Positions 1 through 5,898 of a stretch of DNA of 6,405 nucleotides are shown one piece after another. Positions within the stretch are counted from its first letter, which is position 1, and every line of letters begins with the position of its first letter. The DNA comes from Porticoccaceae bacterium (GTDB lineage Bacteria > Pseudomonadota > Gammaproteobacteria > Pseudomonadales > Porticoccaceae): the NCBI GenBank assembly GCA_019090225.1, contig JAHRWI010000104.1, forward strand, positions 1-6,405. Direction: 5' to 3'. The notes under the pieces were generated by a model. That model was not told the DNA's origin and did not search any database. It saw only the letters and a list, made by a program, of their open reading frames with translations. The position numbers and the translations under genes were made by a program.

Positions 1-21
1 ATTCACATTAAGTGCTGACAC
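1..21 (-). CDS. Possible 5' end of the next flagellar gene (partial)
   Basis: A GTG codon at 21-19 opens a frame of seven codons (V/M-S-A-L-N-V-N) that is still open at the window edge. A purine-rich stretch (AAGGGTGGG on the minus strand) lies just upstream and could act as a ribosome binding site. The spot fits a gene driven by the sigma-54 promoter candidate at 137-151, with a leader of about 100 nt. In related flagellar clusters the gene after fliJ is often fliK (hook-length control) or a small regulatory gene. Seven residues cannot identify the product, so no symbol is given. The only nearby ATG (8-6) is followed at once by TGA, so if a start lies inside the window this GTG is the best choice. 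The true start could equally lie outside. Confidence 0.3.
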
Positions 22-31
22 AAACCCACCC

Positions 32-50
32 TTATTTTCTTGCAAAATAA
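32..50. repeat. AT-rich inverted repeat in the gap after fliJ
   Basis: The arms TTATTTT (32-38) and AAAATAA (44-50) are perfect 7-bp inverted repeats around a 5-nt loop. They lie in the presumed leader of the next gene, about 10 nt before the possible GTG start. The stem is made only of A-T pairs, so it would be a weak RNA hairpin and not a convincing terminator. It could be a protein-binding site or chance in an AT-rich stretch. Confidence 0.3.
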
Positions 51-136
51 TGTCTTAAAATTAAAGTATTGATGACACAGCAACCCAGGCAGCTCCGCAG
101 AAGTTGCATAACGCGTTCAGTATGGGATCAAGAAAT

Positions 137-151
137 GCAAAAGTCAGGCCA
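137..151 (-). promoter_or_regulatory. Candidate sigma-54 (-24/-12) promoter downstream of fliJ
   Basis: The minus strand reads TGGCCTGACTTTTGCA from 151 to 136. This has the invariant GG (150-149) and GC (138-137) separated by exactly 10 nt. It agrees with the consensus TGGCACG-N4-TTGCW at about 10 of 12 defined positions, with a perfect TTGCA at -12. Transcription would start near 125 and run leftward out of the window. Sigma-54 promoters are normal for mid-level flagellar operons in polar-flagellated gammaproteobacteria, and an activator gene of the right family lies in the same cluster. This suggests that the genes after fliJ have their own sigma-54 start in addition to any read-through from the fliE operon. 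No activator-binding site was identified. Confidence 0.65.
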
Positions 152-191
152 GGTTTAAAAGGCCGAATCTATTAATCCAGGCTAAGGGAAC

Positions 192-632
192 CTAGCTGGA
201 AGGGTTGTGATCGCCAGGAGGACGATCATCAAGCTCTCTTTGTTCTTTTCGGCTATGGTTGAGTGATTTTTGTTGGGACAATTTATCCTGGAAGCTGACC
301 AGCGTTTCTGAGCGCTGGTGTTTGTCCAGCCATTCTCCGCGGCGCTCCTCGACGTGATTGTCGGCCTGAACCAGTTGTTGGCTTTTCTGCTTAATAGCAC
401 TCTCCAGGTTATTAAGAAATATCCTGAAATCGCTCAACTGGCGCGCGTTCATACCAACGCTGGTTGCCCGTTCAAATTGTTGCAGGTATTCATCGTAAAA
501 ACCTTGCAATTGCTCTAGTTGTTGCTGATCCTGGGTCTGCTGATTCCTGGCTGAATTTAGATGCCTACCAGCATCACTTTTCTTTTGTTCAGCAAGTCGC
601 ATTATTGGGTCAAGCCGCTTGGGATCATCCAC
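192..632 (-). CDS. fliJ: Flagellar export protein FliJ
   Basis: FliJ is the small coiled-coil protein of the flagellar type III export apparatus. It inserts into the FliI ATPase ring like a stalk and links it to the export gate, and it also helps recycle chaperones. The protein is 146 aa, the usual family length. It is almost wholly charged and Gln-rich helix, with the FliJ-like N-terminus (RLDPIMRLAEQKK, residues 6-18) and the central segment QLSDFRIFLNNLESAI (65-80). The start is a GTG at 632-630. An in-frame stop lies 9 nt upstream of it, and TAGG with an 8-nt spacer precedes it. The next in-frame ATG (codon 11) would remove the conserved RLDP segment, so GTG is preferred. The gene starts 32 nt after fliI and is the last gene of the fliE-J run inside the window. 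The hydrophilic tail (DDRPPGDHNPSS) is typical of poorly conserved FliJ ends. Confidence 0.9.
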   Translation of the reverse strand: MDDPKRLDPIMRLAEQKKSDAGRHLNSARNQQTQDQQQLEQLQGFYDEYLQQFERATSVGMNARQLSDFRIFLNNLESAIKQKSQQLVQADNHVEERRGEWLDKHQRSETLVSFQDKLSQQKSLNHSRKEQRELDDRPPGDHNPSS

Positions 633-664
633 TGTTTGAGCCTACTCGACGCTTGATATTCAAT

Positions 665-2068
665 TCAAGATGCCATTTGCAAGGATGTTGATAAGGCCTG
701 TAACTGGGAAAAACTTTGCTCATAAGTAACTTTTTCAGCCAGCCCTTGCTGTAAAAAAGACTGCAGTAGCGGATAGGTTTCTATAGCAAGGTCGATACGC
801 GGATCGCTGCCACGGGTATAAGCACCTATGTTAATAAGGTCACGATTATGTTCGTAAGTACTGTAAAGCTCTCTGAATTGTTTCGCTAATGCCAGCTGTC
901 CAGGATCAAGCAATCGGGTGATCACGCGGCTTACCGAGCCTTCAATATCAATAGCCGGATAACGCCCCGCATCAGCAATACGTCTGGTCAAACAGATATG
1001 GCCATCGAGGATTGCCCGCGCGGCATCTGCAACAGGGTCCATCAAATCATCACCCTCAACAAGCACCGTATAGATCGCGGTTATTGAACCTGCTCCAGCG
1101 ACATTTCCTGCTCTCTCAACTAATTGGGGCAGACGCGTAAATACCGAGGGTGGATAACCTTTACTAACGGGCGGCTCGCCAACGGCCAGGGCTATTTCCC
1201 GCTGCGCCTGAGCGACCCTCGTCAACGAATCCATCAACAATAAAACATTGAGACCGAGATCCCGAAAATATTCCGCAATAGCCGTTGCCCGCCAGGCTCC
1301 GTGGAGGCGCATCAGAGGTGAATCGTCGGCTGGCGCAGCGACAACAATAGAGCGAACCATACCCTCGGTGCCTAGTATTTCCTCGATGAACTCCTGAACC
1401 TCACGACCACGCTCGCCTATCAAGCCAACAACCACCACATCGGCATCGCTATAGCGTGTAATCAAGCCCAACAAAGTACTTTTACCGACGCCGCTTCCGG
1501 CGAACAGACCCATACGTTGCCCGCGACCAATCGTCAGCAAGGCATTGATGGCCCTGATGCCAACATCAAGAGGCTCATTAATCAAACTCCGACCCAGGGG
1601 GTTGATCGGCTCTCCATGTAAAGGCATATATTCATTCAACGATAGCGCCCGACCACCATCTAAAACCGCGCCACTGCCGTCTATCACCCGACCCAACAAA
1701 GACATACCCACAGCGACTTCGCTCGTCCGTTTAACAGGCGTAACCAGTGCCCCTGGTGCCAGACCTCGAATTTGGCCAATGGCCATCAAGAATAAGCGGC
1801 CGTCGCCAAAACCTACGACTTCCGCTTCGATTGACTCACCACTGATAGACTCAACCAGGCAACGGCTACCAACCGCCGCGTGACAGCCGGTAGCCTCAAG
1901 GGTGAGACCAACCATCCGCACTACCTTACCTTTCGTTTTCGGTGCTTCGATAGCACTATCCTGCAAGCGTTTCCGATGCAGCGCCAGGCGAGTATCGAGC
2001 GACAATTTTTTCGGCAATCTTTCCGGTACAGCCTTCGACTCCGCAGAGCCCTGGTCTGGCTTTAGCAT
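665..2068 (-). CDS. fliI: Flagellum-specific export ATPase FliI
   Basis: FliI is the hexameric ATPase of the flagellar type III secretion system, related to the F1-ATPase beta subunit. It powers or primes the export of rod, hook and filament proteins at the cytoplasmic face. Numbered from the ATG, the 467-aa protein shows the N-terminal barrel signature GLTLEATGC (54-62), Walker A AGSGVGKST (190-198, Lys196), the catalytic-Glu motif GERGREV (218-224, Glu219), Walker B LNVLLLMDS (273-281, Asp280), SVFTRLPQLVERAG (308-321) and the family block DGHICLTRRIADAGRYPAID (355-374). All catalytic residues are present and the length is typical. The ATG at 2068 shares one base with the fliH stop (TGATG); a GTG one codon earlier (2071) is also possible. 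GGCGGA lies about 6 nt upstream. FliH upstream and FliJ downstream are its direct partners, and the overlap suggests coupled translation. Confidence 0.97.
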   Translation of the reverse strand: MLKPDQGSAESKAVPERLPKKLSLDTRLALHRKRLQDSAIEAPKTKGKVVRMVGLTLEATGCHAAVGSRCLVESISGESIEAEVVGFGDGRLFLMAIGQIRGLAPGALVTPVKRTSEVAVGMSLLGRVIDGSGAVLDGGRALSLNEYMPLHGEPINPLGRSLINEPLDVGIRAINALLTIGRGQRMGLFAGSGVGKSTLLGLITRYSDADVVVVGLIGERGREVQEFIEEILGTEGMVRSIVVAAPADDSPLMRLHGAWRATAIAEYFRDLGLNVLLLMDSLTRVAQAQREIALAVGEPPVSKGYPPSVFTRLPQLVERAGNVAGAGSITAIYTVLVEGDDLMDPVADAARAILDGHICLTRRIADAGRYPAIDIEGSVSRVITRLLDPGQLALAKQFRELYSTYEHNRDLINIGAYTRGSDPRIDLAIETYPLLQSFLQQGLAEKVTYEQSFSQLQALSTSLQMAS

Positions 2069-2691
2069 CACCTGTCCGCCACAATATCAATCTCAAAAGA
2101 TTCATTTACAATCGTATTGATACGGCTACGGACTGTAGCATCGACAAATTCATCACTACTATCTACCTGACATTCACCCCGCGCCAGACGCGCATCTTCT
2201 AGCATGTGCCAGGCCACGGGATTATCACCACCTTGCTGATCACTATTGAGCAAGGCAATATCCTGAGGATGCAGGCGCACACTGACATGGTGGGCTGTTG
2301 CAGAAAGGGCCGATACTGCCTCCTCAACAACCTGTCCGATTAAACTCGGATTAACAGTCAGCTCCTGTTTAATAATGGCTTCGGCAATGCTTGTCGCGAG
2401 TAAAACCAGCTCCTCTTCTACTTTTTTGTCAATTCTTTCAAAGGGCTTTTCCATCGCTACAAGCATCTGCTTATATAGTTCGACCTGCTGTTGTATTTCT
2501 TCGCCACCGGCCAGAAAGCCATTAAGACGTCCCTCTTCAAAACCTTTATCACGATTTCGTTTGTCTAAAGTGGCAAGTTCCTGGACGGTAAGCTGTGCTG
2601 CGCCACTATGTTCATCCTCCACGGCAGGGGTCTGCCATAGCGCAATGCCAGACTGGTTACTGCCACTTAAGACCCTAGACAAACTCTTCAC
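2068..2691 (-). CDS. fliH: Flagellar assembly protein FliH, regulator of FliI
   Basis: FliH binds FliI as a dimer, holds back its ATPase activity and docks it to the C-ring (FliN) and the export gate. From the GTG chosen here the protein is 207 aa. An N-terminal Trp in ALWQTPAVED (17-26) matches the docking segment of the family. A GxxxG repeat follows, with glycines at 50, 54, 58 and 62, a known FliH signature. After a helical stretch comes the FliI-binding C-terminal domain, including RGECQVDSSDEFVDATV (171-187). The start is uncertain. GTG codons at 2718, 2697 and 2691 and a TTG at 2682 are all in frame, and none has a strong ribosome binding site. GTG 2691 gives MKSLSRVLSG, where the FliH-like sequence begins. 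The longer form only adds residues read from the coding end of fliG. The gene overlaps fliG by 17 nt with this start and fliI by one base. Confidence 0.88.
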   Translation of the reverse strand: MKSLSRVLSGSNQSGIALWQTPAVEDEHSGAAQLTVQELATLDKRNRDKGFEEGRLNGFLAGGEEIQQQVELYKQMLVAMEKPFERIDKKVEEELVLLATSIAEAIIKQELTVNPSLIGQVVEEAVSALSATAHHVSVRLHPQDIALLNSDQQGGDNPVAWHMLEDARLARGECQVDSSDEFVDATVRSRINTIVNESFEIDIVADR

Positions 2692-3685
2692 CGCCACGAG
2701 AACCGAGCACCAGCTCACCTTCTTCAGCCAAGCGTTCAGCTACCACTAATATCTCTTTTTGCGCGGCCTCTACTTCGCTAAGACGCACTGGGCCGCTGGT
2801 TTCAATATCTTCAGCGAGCATCTCACCTGCCCGCTTGGACATATTACTCAGTATCTTGTCGCTGACTCGATCATCGGCCCCTTTCAAGGCAACCACTAGA
2901 ATCTCTGAAGACACTTCACGCAATAAACGCTGGACACCTCTATCTTCGACCTCTAGTAGGTTCTCAAAAACAAACATCAGGTCTTTTATTTTTTCGCCCA
3001 TATCCGAATCTTGTGCTGTAATTGTTTCTAACAATGTTTCTTCCAAATCGCTACCAAGATGCTGGAGTATGTCTGCAGTCGCCTTAAGTCCCCCTACCGC
3101 AGATGGCTGAGTTGCATTACCTTCAGAGAATTGCTTTTCTAGCATGGCATCAAGCTCTATCAAAGCAGAGGGATGTACCGTATCAAGCCGGGCGATACGC
3201 ATAACTACATCTTTGCTCACCGATTCGGGTAAATGTTTAAGTACGCCAGCCGCGTGGTCGCTGTCGAGATAGGACAATACAATGGCGATGACCTGAGCAT
3301 GTTCTTTCTTAATAACATTAGCCACGGATCGCGCATCCATCCAACGTAGCGTCTCGACGCCCTTGGAATTTTTGCCCAGTACAACCCGGTTTATAACGCT
3401 CTGAGCTTTATCTTCCCCCAATGCCGCCACAAGCACGTTGCGAATATAATCTTCTTTACCACCACTCAGCGATGTGACTTCACTGATAGCCTGAGAAAAA
3501 GAGCTGATGACTTCCTCAGCTTGCTGAGCACTGACTTTTTTTAGTCCGGCCATGGCTTCCCCGACTTTATGAACCTCCTTCGGGCCGAGATGCTTTAAAA
3601 CCTGGGCGGCAGATTTCTCACCAATACCCAATAAAAACACTGCCGCTCGATCCGCCCCTTTCAAAGAAGCCGACTTTTCACTCAT
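2675..3685 (-). CDS. fliG: Flagellar rotor (switch) protein FliG
   Basis: FliG sits on the cytoplasmic face of the MS ring, contacts the stator MotA and generates torque. With FliM and FliN it switches rotation direction. The 336-aa length matches the family. Visible parts are the N-terminal FliF-binding domain (about 5-100), the middle domain with EHAQVIAIVLSYLD (128-141, normally EHPQ), the MFVF hinge (237-240) and the C-terminal torque domain. By alignment with Escherichia coli FliG, the charged torque residues correspond to Lys268, Arg285, Glu292, Asp293 and Arg301, so charges are kept, with Glu replacing one Asp. The C-terminal block SGPVRLSEVEAAQKEIL (297-313) is also typical. The ATG at 3685 overlaps the end of fliF by 8 nt and has TAGG 5 nt upstream. 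FliF, its mounting partner, is encoded just upstream, and the overlap suggests coupled translation. Confidence 0.97.
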   Translation of the reverse strand: MSEKSASLKGADRAAVFLLGIGEKSAAQVLKHLGPKEVHKVGEAMAGLKKVSAQQAEEVISSFSQAISEVTSLSGGKEDYIRNVLVAALGEDKAQSVINRVVLGKNSKGVETLRWMDARSVANVIKKEHAQVIAIVLSYLDSDHAAGVLKHLPESVSKDVVMRIARLDTVHPSALIELDAMLEKQFSEGNATQPSAVGGLKATADILQHLGSDLEETLLETITAQDSDMGEKIKDLMFVFENLLEVEDRGVQRLLREVSSEILVVALKGADDRVSDKILSNMSKRAGEMLAEDIETSGPVRLSEVEAAQKEILVVAERLAEEGELVLGSRGGEEFV

Positions 3686-5330
3686 CGTCGCCTACCCAAC
3701 CTTTCACTACTTGTGCGGCTCGCTGCGGATCATCACGAGCAACAGTTTGCGCCATCGCAATTTGCCGATCATAACCAGTATTAGTACCCGGTAGCTGGCC
3801 CGCACCACCACCTGCGCCGCTTAAACTCACCTGATCGCCACCGGGCTGTAACTCCCCAACCATTGCAGGTGCCTCCAAACCAGGCGTATTTTGTCTACCT
3901 GCCAGGCCCTTCGCTGCACCATTGTAGGTAGCCAGGCTTTTCATGACTGGCCTTAGCACGCCGAAAATCAATAACGCAACACCAATAATAGCGAGCAATT
4001 GCTTACCGAGGGTTAACACCCAGGCTTGCTTCCAAATCGGTATCTCAGGGAGAACCTCTGGCTCAGGTAAAGCCAGGAAGGGTGCGTTAATGATATTGAC
4101 ACTGTCACCCCTTTCGCCATCGAAGCCAACGGCCTCCTGCACCAGCAATGTGTATCGAGCGATCTCTTCATCGGGTAAAGCTACCCGCTCTACTTCCCCG
4201 CCAGCGCCGACTTCGTCGCGATAATCGAGCACCACTGCCACTGATAAACGCTTAATCGTGCCCGGCATTTCGTTGATATGGCTAATGGTACGATCCAGCT
4301 CATAATTTTTGGTCGCCTCTTTACTCACACGTTCAGGGGCAACCTGATTGGTTCTTGAGTCCGGATTGGGATCAACGGTACCGGCAGGTGGCGGCTGATT
4401 AGTCAGAGCCCCTGGTACACCGGATCCTGCCCTCGGGGTTGTCCGTTCTTCAGATGTTTGCTCGCTACGCACCGAAGATTTTTTTGGTCCATAGACTTCA
4501 CTGGTCCGTTCTACAGCCGTGAAATCCATATCCGCGGTCACCTGAGCCCTAACCCGGTCTGCGCCAACGATAGGTGCCAGCAAGGCAATAATACGTTGCG
4601 AATAATCCTCTTCGAGGCTACGGGCGTGGCCACGCTGTTCTGCACTTACCGCCAGATTTGTATTCGACCCCGCACCCATTGTCAGCAAGGTGCCCTTTTG
4701 ATTTACGACCGAGACCCTGTCGGCCTCCATCGTCGGCACACTGGATGCAATCAGGTGCACAATACCTGCTACCTGGGATTCAGCCAGAGAGTGTCCGGGA
4801 TACAAACTCACTAATACCGAAGCACTAGCGCCGGACTTATTACGTAAAAACGCCGATTGTTTCGGTATAGCCAGATGCACTCGCGCATTTTTTACACCCT
4901 CCAGCGTCGCTATAGATTTCGATAACTCGCCCTCTAGCGCCTGATTGTAGCGAGCCGTTTCAAGAAACGAGCTAGTACCAAAACTTTGCTCCTCCTCCAA
5001 TAATTCGAACCCGCGCATACCACCTTTTGGTAAGCCCTGGCTGGCCAGCTTTATTCGTAGGCTGTGAACCTTGTCAGCAGGCACGGCAATGCCACTGCCC
5101 TGCATGCGGTATTTAACGTTCTCCGAATCCAGGATTGCGACAATTGGTGCCAACTCCCGATCAGCAAGACCTGATAAAAATGGCACATAATTTGGCTCCT
5201 GGGACCAGGACGCCAAACCGACACCCAATGAAATACTTAGCGCCAAGCCTATTAACAGACCAGCTTGCCGCGCTATCGGCATCTGACTTAGACCCATGAA
5301 CGGTCTTACTAAGGTAGTTTGATCAGCCAT
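3678..5330 (-). CDS. fliF: Flagellar MS-ring protein FliF
   Basis: FliF builds the MS ring in the inner membrane, the base on which the rod, the rotor and the export gate are assembled. From the chosen ATG it has 550 aa, normal for the family. A first membrane helix lies at about 21-41. The periplasmic ring-building domains follow, including GLPKGGMRGFELL (99-111) and YNQALEGELSKSI (128-140). A low-complexity Pro/Ser/Thr-rich linker spans about 288-335, and the second membrane helix lies at about 435-459. The cytoplasmic C-terminal helix (about 524-550, with RDDPQRAAQVVKGWV) is the site that binds FliG. The start at 5330 is preferred over the ATG at 5336 because AGGA (5339-5336) stands 5 nt before it, whereas the upstream ATG uses part of that AGGA. 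The gene overlaps fliG by 8 nt and is separated from fliE by an unusually long gap. Confidence 0.97.
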   Translation of the reverse strand: MADQTTLVRPFMGLSQMPIARQAGLLIGLALSISLGVGLASWSQEPNYVPFLSGLADRELAPIVAILDSENVKYRMQGSGIAVPADKVHSLRIKLASQGLPKGGMRGFELLEEEQSFGTSSFLETARYNQALEGELSKSIATLEGVKNARVHLAIPKQSAFLRNKSGASASVLVSLYPGHSLAESQVAGIVHLIASSVPTMEADRVSVVNQKGTLLTMGAGSNTNLAVSAEQRGHARSLEEDYSQRIIALLAPIVGADRVRAQVTADMDFTAVERTSEVYGPKKSSVRSEQTSEERTTPRAGSGVPGALTNQPPPAGTVDPNPDSRTNQVAPERVSKEATKNYELDRTISHINEMPGTIKRLSVAVVLDYRDEVGAGGEVERVALPDEEIARYTLLVQEAVGFDGERGDSVNIINAPFLALPEPEVLPEIPIWKQAWVLTLGKQLLAIIGVALLIFGVLRPVMKSLATYNGAAKGLAGRQNTPGLEAPAMVGELQPGGDQVSLSGAGGGAGQLPGTNTGYDRQIAMAQTVARDDPQRAAQVVKGWVGDDE

Positions 5331-5335
5331 CACCA

Positions 5336-5340
5336 TCCTG
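5336..5340 (-). promoter_or_regulatory. Ribosome binding site that decides the fliF start
   Basis: The minus strand reads CAGGATGGTGATG, with two possible ATG codons six bases apart. The AGGA core (5339-5336) has a proper 5-nt spacer only to the second ATG (5330). The first ATG (5336) begins on the last base of AGGA and has no usable site of its own. This favours a protein beginning MADQTT. Confidence 0.6.
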
Positions 5341-5465
5341 TTTGTATCATCTGAAAATTATCAGTGCTTAGAATAATTATTGATGTGTAAAATAAATTTT
5401 TCGTGTCTCAAAAACAGCCGGGTAAGTAAGTGCCTGTCTACAGAAAAACCTGCTTCACTAGCATC
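5337..5465. other. AT-rich fliE-fliF intergenic gap, no gene seen
   Basis: Between the fliE stop and the fliF ribosome binding site there are about 130 nt with no supportable open frame. The part nearest fliF is strongly AT-rich. The part nearest fliE holds CTGTAGACAG, a small palindrome, and a further CTGT followed by five T residues. No convincing promoter or full intrinsic terminator was found: stems are only about 4 bp with mismatches. All genes on both sides run the same way, so this is an internal operon gap. Confidence 0.5.
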
Positions 5466-5792
5466 TTATACGGGCATATTCATGATTTCCTGATAGGCCG
5501 ATAGCAACCGATTGCGCACCTGGGTCATGGCCTGAAAAGCTATATCCGCTTCCTGGGCAGCGACCATGACTGTGGGCAGATCAATACCTGGCTCCCCGCT
5601 TATAAAAGATGTTTTCAAAGCCCCCGCCTGCTGCTGGGCTTCACTGACTTTGTCGATAGACTCGGTGAGCATACGAGCAAACTGACCACCACCTTCACTC
5701 ACTGGGGCCACCGCACCACTGGCGCCGCCCTGGGCCGCTTCAGCCATGGCACGCATTTGCGAAAGCACCTGGTTCACATTTATTTCACTCAT
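5466..5792 (-). CDS. fliE: Flagellar hook-basal body protein FliE
   Basis: FliE is a small exported protein that joins the MS ring and export gate to the proximal rod, and is one of the first proteins sent out by the flagellar export system. The 108-aa product has typical length. Its N-terminus is variable and Gly/Ala-rich (about 15-38). The C-terminal family signature is clear: MVAAQEADIAFQAMTQVRNR (76-95) followed by LLSAYQEIMNMPV (96-108). No cleavable signal peptide is visible, as expected for a type III substrate. The ATG at 5792 has a good GAGGA site (5804-5800) with a 7-nt spacer. fliE is the first gene of the fliE-J run. It begins 94 nt after an FlrC/FleR-type activator gene, and a candidate sigma-54 promoter overlaps the end of that gene. 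Confidence 0.96.
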   Translation of the reverse strand: MSEINVNQVLSQMRAMAEAAQGGASGAVAPVSEGGGQFARMLTESIDKVSEAQQQAGALKTSFISGEPGIDLPTVMVAAQEADIAFQAMTQVRNRLLSAYQEIMNMPV

Positions 5793-5832
5793 TCATCTAT
5801 CCTCAATAATCTATCCGTAATAATCTCAGCGC
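5791..5832. repeat. Imperfect 14-bp tandem repeat in the fliE leader
   Basis: Three consecutive 14-nt blocks (5791-5804, 5805-5818, 5819-5832) share ATCT at the same place. The first two share ATCTATCC (5795-5802 and 5809-5816), and the last two share AATAATCT (5805-5812 and 5819-5826). On the transcribed strand this duplicates the GGATAGAT that contains part of the fliE ribosome binding site. It looks like a small local duplication with partial decay. Its function is unknown. Confidence 0.5.
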
Positions 5833-5879
5833 GTTATTAACAGCACAGACGCAACGTTCTGCTCTGCCCACTAGATCCT

Positions 5880-5898
5880 GTCAGCGCTAAGCGCTGAC
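5880..5898. repeat. Perfect 9-bp palindrome over the activator stop codon
   Basis: GTCAGCGCT (5880-5888) and AGCGCTGAC (5890-5898) are perfect inverted repeats around a single base. The transcript would form a GC-rich stem of at least 8 bp with a 3-nt loop that holds part of the TAG stop of the activator gene (5889-5887). No T-run follows, so it is not a standard intrinsic terminator. It also overlaps the -12 half of the candidate fliE promoter. It could stabilise or partly separate the two transcripts, or bind a protein as double-stranded DNA. Confidence 0.6.

Noticed and set aside
147..164. GGCC-flanked hairpin after fliJ as a terminator
   Set aside because: The stem is only 4 bp with a 10-nt loop and lacks a clean T-run; it also overlaps the -24 element of the better supported promoter.
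652..669. CTTGA/TCAAG inverted repeat between fliI and fliJ
   Set aside because: Five AT-rich pairs overlapping the fliI stop, with no T-run; expected by chance and too weak to call.
1545..1883. Open plus-strand frame opposite fliI
   Set aside because: It lies wholly inside a clearly conserved gene on the other strand and its translation shows no recognisable domain. The same holds for the other plus-strand frames, such as 2375-2749, 3943-4224 and 4458-4814.
5334..5336. ATG at 5336 as the fliF start
   Set aside because: It uses the last base of the AGGA ribosome binding site and has no other site at a workable distance; the ATG at 5330 is well placed.
5421..5438. Sigma-54 promoter in the fliE-fliF gap (AGGCAC half-site)
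   Set aside because: The -24 half is good but 10 nt further on there is CC, not GC, and the -12 box does not resemble TTGCW.
5850..5873. Sigma-54 promoter nearer fliE (TGGGC followed by TTGCG)
   Set aside because: The GG and GC are separated by 14 nt where the spacing must be 10, so polymerase contact is not expected.
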